From: Paenibacillus tyrphae
GTDB taxonomy: Bacteria > Bacillota > Bacilli > Paenibacillales > NBRC-103111
DNA: 64,000 bases
Direction: 5' to 3'
Assembly (NCBI RefSeq): GCF_024158745.1
Contig: NZ_JAMZAW010000018.1
Span: 62,001 to 126,000 of the forward strand
Part shown: in pieces, positions 43,727-52,434 of the stretch
How the letters are laid out: the number at the start of each line of letters is the position of its first letter
Numbering within the stretch: position 1 is the stretch's first letter
Position numbers and translations under genes: made by a program
The notes under the pieces: model-generated
What the model was told of the DNA's origin: nothing
What the model saw: the letters and a program-made list of their open reading frames with translations, nothing else
Databases searched by the model: none

Positions 43727-44857
43727 TCATTTGGACATCCGTGAACGGGTGCTAAGCTGCATCGTTTTAACACGGATTTTGTTTAAAAAATGAAGCACCG
43801 GTTTTTTGGTTTTGCTGATGATGCCGATCGCTTCCGCGCCAAGTACCAGCACAAAGAGCAGAATGGCAATCAAAATCACGGCACCCCATAGCGCATCCTG
43901 CTCCGACATGAAGGAAAGCAGCACGGCGGAAGAACCGAAAAACACGGCAATACCGTAAATAATGAGCACCGTTGTCCGGTGGCTGAACCCAAGTTGAAGC
44001 AAGCAGTGATGCAGGTGACTTTTATCCGCGGCCGAGATCGGCAAGTTATTGACCCACCGGCGCATAATGGCGAAGAACGTATCAGACAACGGAACCCCTA
44101 AAATCATGATAGGTACCAGCAAGGATACAACAGTCGCCTGCTTAAATCCAAGCACGGACAACGTAGCCAGACAAAAGCCGAGGAACAGAGCTCCCGAGTC
44201 GCCCATAAAAATTTTGGCCGGATGAAAATTGTAAAACAGAAATCCGCCGATAGAACCGAGCAGTACGACACACAGTAATGCGACGGTAACGTTCCCCATC
44301 ATCAGGGCCAACACCAGAATCGTCGTCGTTGCAATCCCCGATACACCGGCGGACAAACCGTCCAATCCGTCGATCAGGTTAATCGCGTTGGTCACTCCGA
44401 CGATCCAGAAGATCGTCAGTGGAACGGCAAGCCACGTTAAAGAAACGGCCCCGTCGCCAAAGGGCAGGTTGACCAGATCGATCACAGCCCCGGAATAGAC
44501 TACTACGCTAGCAGCCAAAATTTGACCGAGCAATTTGATTTTGGGTGACAGGTCGAACCGATCGTCCAGCGCGCCTATCAATACGACAATCGCCCCACCG
44601 ACCAGCAGACCGAAAACAACGTCCGTTTTTAATGTATTTATAGCAGGAGAAACAACGAAATAAGCTGCGATGAATGCAATAAAAATAGCTAATCCGCCGA
44701 GTCGCGGCATGATCCGGCTATGTACTTTGCGATGATTCGGCGCATCCACGGCACCTACCCAAAAAGCAAAGCGTTTTACCAGCGGTGTCATCAGCAATGC
44801 GATCAGTAAAGCAGCAACAAAGCCGATACCGTATAACAAGTTCATGTGTGTTTTCAC
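43727..44857 (-). CDS. Undecaprenyl-phosphate sugar-1-phosphate transferase (WecA/TagO/MraY family)
   Basis: This enzyme moves a HexNAc-1-phosphate from UDP-sugar to undecaprenyl phosphate in the membrane, the first step of wall teichoic acid or secondary polymer synthesis. It has 376 aa with about ten or eleven membrane segments. Family motifs are DAPNHRKVHSRIMPRLGG, NAINLIDGLDGLSAG, FMGDSGALFLGF and LHHCLLQLGFSHR, with the short loops typical of WecA/TagO. The GTG at 44857 and the ATG at 44845 are both possible starts. The neighbouring csaB and SLH genes suggest it starts the polymer that SLH domains bind. Confidence 0.9.
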   Translation of the reverse strand: MKTHMNLLYGIGFVAALLIALLMTPLVKRFAFWVGAVDAPNHRKVHSRIMPRLGGLAIFIAFIAAYFVVSPAINTLKTDVVFGLLVGGAIVVLIGALDDRFDLSPKIKLLGQILAASVVVYSGAVIDLVNLPFGDGAVSLTWLAVPLTIFWIVGVTNAINLIDGLDGLSAGVSGIATTTILVLALMMGNVTVALLCVVLLGSIGGFLFYNFHPAKIFMGDSGALFLGFCLATLSVLGFKQATVVSLLVPIMILGVPLSDTFFAIMRRWVNNLPISAADKSHLHHCLLQLGFSHRTTVLIIYGIAVFFGSSAVLLSFMSEQDALWGAVILIAILLFVLVLGAEAIGIISKTKKPVLHFLNKIRVKTMQLSTRSRMSK

Positions 44858-45065
44858 AGCCCCTTTTTTCTATGACAAAACCCCAAACACTTCAAATTAT
44901 ACCTTGACGGCTTCTGAAATACCATCATGAATTTAGGCAATTTGGGCGGTTTTCAGGTTGTTTTCATAGGTATTATCAGGTTTCCGCACATTTTCCTCTC
45001 TACGATTCACTCTCACTGCGAATTACGGCAAAACAAGCACACTTTTATTGCATAGCGCAGCTTTA

Positions 45066-46190
45066 TTAATTTTCTTTATGTGGACTGGTAAAATAAGAAG
45101 CGATTCGTTCCGCCGGGCGCCCGGCTTCGACTATCAGCCGCTCAATGGCCTGCTGTTTCTCCTGTTTCCATGCTTCCACACCGTTCCACAGCTGCAAGGT
45201 TTCTTCGGCCAGCGCGTTCGCATCGGGCTTCTGGGTACTGCAAGCAGTTTTGATTCCGAGACGATTCAAAAATTGATCGATCTTCGGATCGTATGACACA
45301 CCGACCATAGGGACGAATTGACCGGCCGCATAAATCAAGGAGTGAAGACGCATTCCGACCAACACCTGGCAGGAAGCAACCTCCGCCAGCATATCCTGCG
45401 GATGGGTGATCGGAGGGGTTATGCTCATCCGCTCTTTGTAGAGTTCCCCCATATGTTCCATCACATACAAGGAAGCTTGCTCGTCGGATGGCAAATGAAA
45501 CGGCAGGAAACGAATGTGCGCGTCCGATTGTTCCAATACAAGCCTAAGCGCATCGGCAACAGCCTGGAGCTCCGAGCGGTCTTCGTTCCAGAATCGGACG
45601 GATACCCCAATAACAGGCTTCTTAGGCGTGTCGCCTTTTGGAGAGCGTTGTTCGCGAAGCGATAGCCCCATCACCGGATCCGGTACCACTTCAACCCGGT
45701 CCGCAGGAACCCCCATTCGCCCCAACAATGCTTTCGATTCGTCGTCTCTAACAGAAATAAACGCGCACCGATTGAAAGCCGAACGAATCCATCCGTAGAA
45801 AAACGGCCGATGCACCGGACCGATGCCTTGAGAATAAATAAATACGGGCTTTCGAAGCCATTGAGCAAGCCGGATAATGGCAATGTAGTACGGGATCGTT
45901 TTCGTTCCCGTTTCATCCTGCAGCAGACTGCCTCCACCGCTTATAAGCCCGTCGGCTCCGCGCAGCGTCCGCCATACCTCCGCAGGGCGCATCCGGTGAG
46001 CGGCTTCGACGCCGTAGGTTCGAGCCGTCTCCTCCGGGTTTATGGACAGAACGACAGGGACGAATGTTACGCCCTGTCGTTCTCCTTGTTCCTTCAAAGC
46101 CAGCAGAATCGATTGCAGCACGGCCTCGTCGCCACTGTTGTGGAATCCGTAGTAACCGGACAATACTATTCGCTTAACCGGGGTACCCAA
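45066..46190 (-). CDS. csaB: CsaB, polysaccharide pyruvyl transferase
   Basis: CsaB adds pyruvate ketals to the secondary cell-wall polymer, creating the ligand for SLH domains. It has 374 aa from the TTG at 46190, nine bases after AAGGAG; a TTG at 46199 lies directly on that site. Signatures are VLSGYYGFHNSGDEAVLQSI, GLISGGGSLLQDETG, FIYSQGIGPVH and VGMRLHSLIYAAGQFVPMV. The start overlaps the DUF5693 gene by 25 nt, so the two are coupled. The SLH proteins of this window are its expected beneficiaries. Confidence 0.94.
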   Translation of the reverse strand: MGTPVKRIVLSGYYGFHNSGDEAVLQSILLALKEQGERQGVTFVPVVLSINPEETARTYGVEAAHRMRPAEVWRTLRGADGLISGGGSLLQDETGTKTIPYYIAIIRLAQWLRKPVFIYSQGIGPVHRPFFYGWIRSAFNRCAFISVRDDESKALLGRMGVPADRVEVVPDPVMGLSLREQRSPKGDTPKKPVIGVSVRFWNEDRSELQAVADALRLVLEQSDAHIRFLPFHLPSDEQASLYVMEHMGELYKERMSITPPITHPQDMLAEVASCQVLVGMRLHSLIYAAGQFVPMVGVSYDPKIDQFLNRLGIKTACSTQKPDANALAEETLQLWNGVEAWKQEKQQAIERLIVEAGRPAERIASYFTSPHKEN

Positions 46191-48211
46191 CGCTGCCAAC
46201 TCCTTGCAATAATTTCCCAGACCACAATCAAAACGGCTCCGATCAATAGGCCGAAAGCCAAACCATATACGACGCGAATCGACGAAATGACGAGCGGTGT
46301 ATGCAGATGCGCGAACGTATCTACGACCGAAGCTTGTCCAATCACGCCGATCAGAACCAGCAGAAGCGCGCTCCGGTACTTATAGCACAAGTAGGCTCCC
46401 AGCAGGAACAAAGGATGGGAGATCATAAACTCCTTCGTGCGCGGCCGTACGCCGAGCGTATTTTCCAGGAAAGATCGGAAATATCGTTCGAACGATGATG
46501 CCTGCCCCTCGTTGCCGGTACGCGAAATGTAGTAATAGCCGGCTGCCGCAACGACTACAGCGACAATGACCCATAAAACACGGATATTCGCGTGAAGGAA
46601 GCCTTGAATTCGCCGCACTTTATCCCGGTAAGAAGTCCCATCGCTGAACACCAGCCAGTACAGAACCGTTAGTGCGATCGGAGCCGCATGCAGGATGCCG
46701 ACGCCTCGGAATTGTTCCAGTACCAAAGAATACGTGATTTGATTCAGCAGCCCTACGATAAATAGAGCGCCGATTAGGGAAAGAAGGGTTGTCCGCAGAA
46801 GCAGTACGATTGTGAACAACCACTTGTTACCGTCCCTGCGGTCTAGCTTATTCCGTGCCGCCCGGATCGCAACCATGATAGCAAGAGTCGGCGCGCAGGT
46901 TCCTGCGCCAAGCGCCAGCGCTTGTGAAAATAAACTGTTGTTCCACACATACATCCCTGCAGAGCCCACCAATCCGAGCAAAAAGACAGCTAACGCAAGC
47001 TCTGGGACGAAGTAAGAGATCGTCAGCGCAATTAAGGCGACGGCTCCAATCGATAACAGTGCCTTGGCGACCGGCTGCCAGCCTGAATGCACCGGCACAA
47101 ACGCCGTAGCCGGCCCGGTCTGATAACCTACCTTATGAATCTGAGGTATGGCCCCGTCCGGTCCCTTTAACGTCAAATAAATCGAATCGAGCGGATGAAC
47201 GATTTTCCCTTTGTCCGTACTCTTTACCGCTTTGGCATGCAGGAAGATCATCCGGATGTTGCGGTCCTTCACCGCCAGCAAAAACCGGTCCGCATAATCT
47301 TGAATGCGGCCCTTCAGCTCTTCCGGAGTAATATTCTCCGTGAGCTTCTGGGAGTCGGATTCCGTTAGAGGGTGAAGACGGGCCACGTTGTAATCGATCT
47401 TCTTCGCGATGCTGTTGAAGCCGCGCGGCGGCGTTTTTTGGTACAAGGCTTCGGTCGAGGCCAAGCCGATCTGATGCTTTTTCATAAGCTCGGCCATCAA
47501 ATCGATATTATGCAAATCTTTATCGCTAACGAAACCGGGCACGGTCTCGCCATCGATAATCATTCGTTTCACCCCGAGAGCCTGCAGTCTTCCAAGCAGC
47601 TCATCCATGCGGGCCTCATCGAAAGCCCGGCGGTTGGATAGCCGGATGACAATCGTGTACCCTTTTTCCTTAAGCAGCTGCAAAGTGATCGGATCCGGGT
47701 CCATCGTTTTCAACAACGCATCTTCCATCGCCATCTCGATGATCAGGCCCGGCTGATTTTTGTAGCTCCATGCTCTCGTGTTTACATTCAACTCGGCAAA
47801 CGCCTTTTGAATCATCGGCTGAAGCTGCTGCTCGGATTCTTTCTCCGCAAACAACAGATACGTAAAGTTTTCATTCGGCGAAATGGGCGTCTGAGTCAAA
47901 GCGGACGCTTCATGCGATGTAAACAGCTCAATGCGACGGCTCAGCTTCAGCTCGTTGAGAGTCGCTTCATAGACAGCCATGGATTGAATGCCATGCTGCT
48001 TCATCTCGTCCAACTGCTCCAATACGAATTTGCGGGGGTCCGTTTGCAAATCGGATATTTCCAGCAAATTGCGGTAATCGAAGACGAACTCTACCTTTCG
48101 TCCCGTTTTCTGCTCCGTCTCATTCCGCTCGAACGCTACGGGGATGGCAGCCAGCATCCCAAGGATAACCAACCACCATAACCATTTAAGCGCCCGTTGG
48201 TTCCATTTCAT
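46166..48211 (-). CDS. DUF5693 membrane protein, csaB partner
   Basis: A 681-aa protein from the ATG at 48211 (AAGGGA six bases ahead). One N-terminal membrane segment (about 8-27) is followed by an extracytoplasmic domain of about 330 residues (VEFVFDYRNLLEISDLQTDP, KGYTIVIRLSNRRAFDEARM), and the second half has eight or so membrane segments (for example ALAVFLLGLVGSAGMYVW). DUF5693 proteins commonly precede csaB in Paenibacillus and related genera. A role in export or assembly of the pyruvylated polymer is inference; the function is not known to me. Confidence 0.82.
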   Translation of the reverse strand: MKWNQRALKWLWWLVILGMLAAIPVAFERNETEQKTGRKVEFVFDYRNLLEISDLQTDPRKFVLEQLDEMKQHGIQSMAVYEATLNELKLSRRIELFTSHEASALTQTPISPNENFTYLLFAEKESEQQLQPMIQKAFAELNVNTRAWSYKNQPGLIIEMAMEDALLKTMDPDPITLQLLKEKGYTIVIRLSNRRAFDEARMDELLGRLQALGVKRMIIDGETVPGFVSDKDLHNIDLMAELMKKHQIGLASTEALYQKTPPRGFNSIAKKIDYNVARLHPLTESDSQKLTENITPEELKGRIQDYADRFLLAVKDRNIRMIFLHAKAVKSTDKGKIVHPLDSIYLTLKGPDGAIPQIHKVGYQTGPATAFVPVHSGWQPVAKALLSIGAVALIALTISYFVPELALAVFLLGLVGSAGMYVWNNSLFSQALALGAGTCAPTLAIMVAIRAARNKLDRRDGNKWLFTIVLLLRTTLLSLIGALFIVGLLNQITYSLVLEQFRGVGILHAAPIALTVLYWLVFSDGTSYRDKVRRIQGFLHANIRVLWVIVAVVVAAAGYYYISRTGNEGQASSFERYFRSFLENTLGVRPRTKEFMISHPLFLLGAYLCYKYRSALLLVLIGVIGQASVVDTFAHLHTPLVISSIRVVYGLAFGLLIGAVLIVVWEIIARSWQRWVPRLSE

Positions 48212-48244
48212 GTACGTTCCCTTCAACACTGCCCACTCCCAAAG

Positions 48245-49957
48245 TTAGTTGTGATTGTCCACGCGGGACATAACAGTCTGTACCAGTTGTTCGATCGCTT
48301 CGGAAGCGGCCTGCGCGGAGGTGCCTCGAACGGCAAAGTATACTTTGATCTTCGGCTCCGTGCCCGATGGGCGGAGGCAGAACCAAGAATCGTCTTCAAG
48401 CGTATATTTAAGGACGTTTTCCGACGGAAGTCCGTACAATCCTTGAGAGAAGTCCTCCACCTTAACGACCCGCAATCCGTTAAGCACTTCCGGCGGGGCG
48501 CTGCGCCAATCGCTCATGATGCTTTGAATCTTCTCGACGCCATCCTTGCCTTTAAGCGTGCGCGATTCGAGCTTTTCCAAGAAGTAGCCGTGACGCGCAT
48601 ATAGCTCCTGCAGAACATCGTACAAGGTTTTGCCTTGGCTTTTGTAATAAGCTGCGGCTTCGCAGATCAGCATCGACGCGATTACCGCATCCTTGTCGCG
48701 CGCATAGTTGCCGGCGAGATAACCGTAGCTTTCTTCGTAGCCGAACAAAAATTCGGCTTCTCCGGTCCGCTCGAACTGTGTCATTTTTTCGCCGATATAT
48801 TTGAAGCCCGTCAGCGTGTTCAATACTTTAGCCCCATAATGCTCGGCAATGACCGCTCCCATCTCACTGGTGACGATCGTTTTGATCACGACTCCGTTAG
48901 CCGGAAGCTCCCCACGCTCTTTGCGGCTGCTGAGCAGATAATGGACCATAATCGCGCCGGACTGATTGCCCGTCAGCACGAAGTATTCTCCGTTCGCATC
49001 CTTCACGACCGCGCCCATCCGGTCGCAATCCGGGTCCGTTCCGATAATGATGTCCGCGTCCGTTTTTTGGGCTTCGTTAATGGCCAAAGCGAACGCTTCC
49101 CGTTCCTCCGGATTCGGCGACTTGACTGTGGAGAAGTTGGCGTCCGGCTGTTCCTGCTCGGCAACCACCTGCACTTGATCGAAGCCGATGCCGGCCAATG
49201 CCGCACGCACGGATAAATTGCCTGCTCCATGCAGCGGTGTGAACACAATGCGGAAGTTATCGCTCGTCTGCTTCACCAGCTCCGCGTTGCGGCTGATGGC
49301 CGTGACGGCACGAATATACTCGGCATCCACCGCCTCGCCGATCCATTGCAGTAAACCAGCGCTTTCGGCATCGGCGCGCGATTTTCTTTTCACGTCGGCA
49401 AACGACTGTACCTTACGGATCTCAGCAATGACTTGCTCGGCTTGCTCCGGAACAAGCTGTCCGCCATCGTTTCCGTATACTTTGTATCCATTATATTCGG
49501 GCGGATTGTGGCTTGCCGTAATAACGATGCCGGCGTCGGCCTTCAAATACCGGACGGCAAATGAAAGCTCCGGCGTCGGACGAAGCGATTCGAACACATA
49601 CGCTTTGATTCCGTTGCCTGCCAGCACCTTAGCCGCTTCAAGCGCAAATTCGGGCGACTGGTTCCGGGAGTCGTAGGCGATCACCGCGGAAAGCGATGCT
49701 TTGCCGGAAGAAAGCATGAACTGCGCGAGCCCTTGGGTGGCACGGGCTACCGTATACGCATTGATCCGGTTCGTACCGGCCCCAATGACGCCGCGCAGGC
49801 CCCCGGTTCCAAATTCCAGATCGCGGTAAAAGCGATCTTCGATTTCTTTGGCATCTCCTGCAATTTGTCGAAGCTCCTCTTTGGTGCTCTCGTCAATTGC
49901 CGGATCCTTCAACCAAAGCTCGTATTGCTCCTGCACATGCTTCCCCGTATTCATCAT
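48245..49957 (-). CDS. pgcA: Phospho-sugar mutase (phosphoglucomutase/phosphomannomutase, PgcA-like)
   Basis: It interconverts glucose-6-phosphate and glucose-1-phosphate, feeding UDP-glucose-dependent wall and glycolipid synthesis. It has 570 aa, the size of Bacillus PgcA. FGTGGLRG (about 49-56) is the N-terminal substrate loop; TASHNPPEYNGYK carries the phosphoserine (about S149); GTDPDCDRMG binds Mg; FGYEESYGYL and the phosphate-binding RPSGTEPKIK complete the site. GAGGAG precedes two tandem ATGs. It lies 33 nt before the DUF5693 start and is probably co-transcribed. Confidence 0.93.
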   Translation of the reverse strand: MMNTGKHVQEQYELWLKDPAIDESTKEELRQIAGDAKEIEDRFYRDLEFGTGGLRGVIGAGTNRINAYTVARATQGLAQFMLSSGKASLSAVIAYDSRNQSPEFALEAAKVLAGNGIKAYVFESLRPTPELSFAVRYLKADAGIVITASHNPPEYNGYKVYGNDGGQLVPEQAEQVIAEIRKVQSFADVKRKSRADAESAGLLQWIGEAVDAEYIRAVTAISRNAELVKQTSDNFRIVFTPLHGAGNLSVRAALAGIGFDQVQVVAEQEQPDANFSTVKSPNPEEREAFALAINEAQKTDADIIIGTDPDCDRMGAVVKDANGEYFVLTGNQSGAIMVHYLLSSRKERGELPANGVVIKTIVTSEMGAVIAEHYGAKVLNTLTGFKYIGEKMTQFERTGEAEFLFGYEESYGYLAGNYARDKDAVIASMLICEAAAYYKSQGKTLYDVLQELYARHGYFLEKLESRTLKGKDGVEKIQSIMSDWRSAPPEVLNGLRVVKVEDFSQGLYGLPSENVLKYTLEDDSWFCLRPSGTEPKIKVYFAVRGTSAQAASEAIEQLVQTVMSRVDNHN

Positions 49958-50013
49958 TCCATCTCCTCTACCCGGAATTTTTTCTATTATGTTAAGTATG
50001 ATCTGTATCTTGA

Positions 50014-50436
50014 CTATTGAAGAGCGAACATGATTTCGCCTTCGGCTACAACCTTACCCTCGACTTTAGCTGTCGCTTGCCCCTTGCCAATAATGCCTTT
50101 CATCCGGGTAATCGCGACTTCCAACGTCAACGTATCCCCCGGCTTCACTTGGCCCCGGAATCGGAAATTGTCCACCCCTGTAAGCATTCCAATTTTCCCC
50201 TGGTTGCCTTCCACTTGCAATAAAGCTACGCCGCCAACCTGCGCAAGAGCTTCAATAATTAAGACCCCCGGCATAACAGGATACTCCGGAAAATGTCCCT
50301 GGAAAAACGGTTCGTTGATCGTAACGTTTTTAATACCGACGGCTCTCACACCAACCTCTGTTTCCAATATACGGTCTACCAACAAAAACGGGTAACGGTG
50401 CGGAATAATCTTCTGAATTTGCGCGGCATCTAACAT
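50014..50436 (-). CDS. fabZ: FabZ, 3-hydroxyacyl-ACP dehydratase
   Basis: FabZ dehydrates 3-hydroxyacyl-ACP in fatty-acid elongation. It has 140 aa with a hot-dog fold. The catalytic His and Glu are in [16 protein letters not shown] (H48) and IIEALAQ (E62). A promoter is present upstream, so it appears to be a separate unit that reads towards pgcA. In Bacillus, fabZ (ywpB) also lies near mbl-flhO-flhP. Confidence 0.96.
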   Translation of the reverse strand: MLDAAQIQKIIPHRYPFLLVDRILETEVGVRAVGIKNVTINEPFFQGHFPEYPVMPGVLIIEALAQVGGVALLQVEGNQGKIGMLTGVDNFRFRGQVKPGDTLTLEVAITRMKGIIGKGQATAKVEGKVVAEGEIMFALQ

Positions 50437-50458
50437 AGCAGATGCTCCTTTCTGGGTG

Positions 50459-50487
50459 AGTATAAAAACGTCTGGTTCAACTTACAA
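50459..50487 (-). promoter_or_regulatory. Predicted SigA promoter of fabZ
   Basis: TTGTAA (50482-50487), a 17-nt spacer and TATACT (50459-50464), about 22 nt before the start codon. Confidence 0.6.
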
Positions 50488-50497
50488 TACAAATGTC

Positions 50498-50585
50498 CCT
50501 TCATGGGCTGCAGCAGTGAAGGTTGATATAAGGGAGCTTATGTGCGGATTTGCCGGTAAGGTGAATCCGGGCATGAGCTCTTTTT
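50498..50585 (+). other. Plus-strand hairpin pair with an intrinsic terminator; candidate small RNA or gene remnant
   Basis: A 6-bp hairpin (50498-50503/50517-50522) is followed by a long hairpin (50534-50550/50564-50580, 16 of 17 positions paired) and TTTTT (50581-50585), so it would terminate plus-strand RNA. No plus-strand gene ends here. Inside lies ATG TGC GGA (50540) encoding MCGFAGKVNPG, the look of a class II glutamine amidotransferase start, with AAGGGAG only 3 nt ahead. Confidence 0.4.
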
Positions 50586-50603
50586 ATTTCGAAAAGGGTC
50601 CCC

Positions 50604-51125
50604 TTATGAATGCAAGCCGCGTTTGTTCAGCAGCTTAAACTGGAGAATATAAATAATAGAGGTGACGAACGATACGGCGATGACAAACCATAAATACGCA
50701 TGAGCGTATGGAAGCTCGAAAACGATCAGCAGAATGGCAACATAATACAAGACGGTCGTCAATTTACCCATCGCATTCGCCGGAACGGTCTTTTTGCCCC
50801 GAAAGTGAAAAATCGCTGATCCCACGATCATGCCCGCGTCCCGTAAAAACATGGCTCCTGCAGCTTGCCACGAAATCATCTGGGAGAAAACCAGCGACAA
50901 GATGACGGTGATCATCATCAGCTTGTCCGCGAGCGGGTCCAACATGCTGCCAAGCTCGGTGACCAAATTTCGTTTCCGTGCGATGTAGCCGTCCAGTACG
51001 TCGGTAAGCCCTGCGATAAGCAGGACGAAAAAGGCGCTTTTGATATATCCTGCTCCAAATACCACGAGGTAGACGGGAATCAGAACAAAGCGGCATACGG
51101 TCAGTACATTGGGCAAGTTCCACAC
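50604..51125 (-). CDS. CDP-alcohol phosphatidyltransferase (PgsA-like)
   Basis: The 173-aa membrane enzyme transfers a phosphatidyl group from CDP-diacylglycerol to an alcohol, probably glycerol-phosphate. The family motif is complete: D42, D45-G46, A49-R50, G59, D63 and D67 (within DVLDGYIARKRN and ELGSMLDPLADK). About five membrane segments follow. The start fits MWNLPNVLTVCRFVLIPVYL. It is likely a paralogue of the housekeeping pgsA; the substrate cannot be decided. Confidence 0.9.
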   Translation of the reverse strand: MWNLPNVLTVCRFVLIPVYLVVFGAGYIKSAFFVLLIAGLTDVLDGYIARKRNLVTELGSMLDPLADKLMMITVILSLVFSQMISWQAAGAMFLRDAGMIVGSAIFHFRGKKTVPANAMGKLTTVLYYVAILLIVFELPYAHAYLWFVIAVSFVTSIIYILQFKLLNKRGLHS

Positions 51126-51218
51126 GAAATAGCGTCCCCCTCTGAGCCGCTTAGGTTATCGGCGCAGCTCGATTCTCTCTCTATAACGCTTCCCATCCAT
51201 ACATTATACCTTTATGAG

Positions 51219-51250
51219 GAAAAAAATAAAACTCCCTTACCCGGGAGTTT
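51219..51250 (-). terminator. Terminator of the mbl-flhO-flhP-epuA transcript
   Basis: aaactccc/gggagttt (51229-51236/51243-51250) with a 6-nt loop is followed on the minus strand by TATTTTTT. Confidence 0.8.
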
Positions 51251-51254
51251 ACCA

Positions 51255-51473
51255 TTACGTATCGGCAAAGATCAAATCAAACACATGACGCCACGTATTT
51301 AAATTGAAAACCTCTTGAAAATCTTGTTTTCCTATATAAACGTACCCGACCGCAAGCCCTACTAAAAGCGCCACTATGCCAGTGAACGGAATCCACGTCC
51401 ACTTCAGGAACGTAAAAACCGCTTTTTTCCATCTTTTCGGTTCCGCAGGCGCCTTCTTTCGGTTATCGCTCAA
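51255..51473 (-). CDS. EpuA-family small membrane protein (annotated as RNA polymerase beta-subunit-like)
   Basis: It has 72 aa from a TTG at 51473 that has GAGGT seven bases ahead; a GTG at 51509, overlapping flhP, would give 84 aa but lacks a ribosome site. A basic N-terminus (KKAPAEPKRWKK) precedes one membrane segment (TWIPFTGIVALLVGLAVGYV) and a short outer tail. This is the PF11772 (EpuA) pattern; databases label such proteins RNA polymerase beta subunit, which the sequence does not support. Confidence 0.75.
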   Translation of the reverse strand: MSDNRKKAPAEPKRWKKAVFTFLKWTWIPFTGIVALLVGLAVGYVYIGKQDFQEVFNLNTWRHVFDLIFADT

Positions 51474-51501
51474 GTTCCCTACCTCGCTTTGCGTAATGCC
51501 G

Positions 51502-52377
51502 TTAGCCACGCAAGTTGTTGGCCAAGTTCATCATTTGATCGGACGAAGATACTGCGCGGGAATTCAACTGAAACGCCCGCTGAACCGTGATGAGCTCGGT
51601 CATTTCGTCTGCAAGACTGACGTTCGACTGTTCCAAAAAGCCCTGGCGCACCGTAATCGGGTCAACCGTGTTGTTCCCCGCCGTTACAGGCTCCAAGATG
51701 TCGTCCCGCTGCTGTGCGGTAATATCAGAAGGCAATCCGAACACATTATCGCCGAGCTGCTGCAAAAGCTGAGGACGAACTACGCGCACCATTTTGATTT
51801 GCCCGACCGGAACCGCCTCCGCATTAGGATCCGCTTCATTATGGGCCAGAATCGTTCCATCCGCTTGAATTTGTATCTGGTGGTTATTCGGCACGCGAAG
51901 CGGATTGTTGTCGGCCCCCATCACGTAATGACCATCCTTCGTAGTCAAAATCAAGCCGTCAGGGTTTTGCGGATCGCCCGAAGGCGAAAGCTCGAAGGAA
52001 CCGTCTCGCGTCCAACGGGTTTCTCTAACCGGATTGCCCGCTGCATCCACGGAAGCGGTGGATATTTCAAACAGTCCCGTCCCTTCAATCGCCACGTCAA
52101 GCGGGTTGCTCGTTGGTTTCAGCGAGCCTTGACTCATATTCAATTGAGATGCCGCAAGCTTGGCCCCCCACCCTTGGTTGTATCCAAGCGGCGTAAGCCG
52201 GCCTTCTTTTTGAAAACCGCGGGGCTGCTGCTTCACATTGGTCAACACGTCTTGAAACGAAGCTTCCCGGCGCTTATAGCCCGTATTGTTAACGTTGGCC
52301 ATATTATTCGCAAGCATATCGAGCTTTTGCTGAAGCGCATGCATCGAAACGGATGAATTGATCATCGAATGATTCAC
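51502..52377 (-). CDS. flhP: FlhP, flagellar hook-basal body (FlgG-like) protein
   Basis: A rod-type protein of the FlgG/FlgF family, 291 aa. The N-terminal rod motif is LDMLANNMANVNNTGYKRRE (near residue 20), and the C-terminus has QGFLEQSNVSLADEMTELIT and QRAFQLNSRAVSSSDQMMN. The GTG at 52377 has AGGAGG seven bases ahead. It follows flhO, as in Bacillus downstream of mbl. These two genes stand apart from the main flagellar clusters and probably form the distal rod. Confidence 0.93.
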   Translation of the reverse strand: MNHSMINSSVSMHALQQKLDMLANNMANVNNTGYKRREASFQDVLTNVKQQPRGFQKEGRLTPLGYNQGWGAKLAASQLNMSQGSLKPTSNPLDVAIEGTGLFEISTASVDAAGNPVRETRWTRDGSFELSPSGDPQNPDGLILTTKDGHYVMGADNNPLRVPNNHQIQIQADGTILAHNEADPNAEAVPVGQIKMVRVVRPQLLQQLGDNVFGLPSDITAQQRDDILEPVTAGNNTVDPITVRQGFLEQSNVSLADEMTELITVQRAFQLNSRAVSSSDQMMNLANNLRG

Positions 52378-52434
52378 GTGAACTCCTCCTGTAAGGGGTG
52401 TTTCTCAGCTGGACGAGCTATATATAATGGCGGA

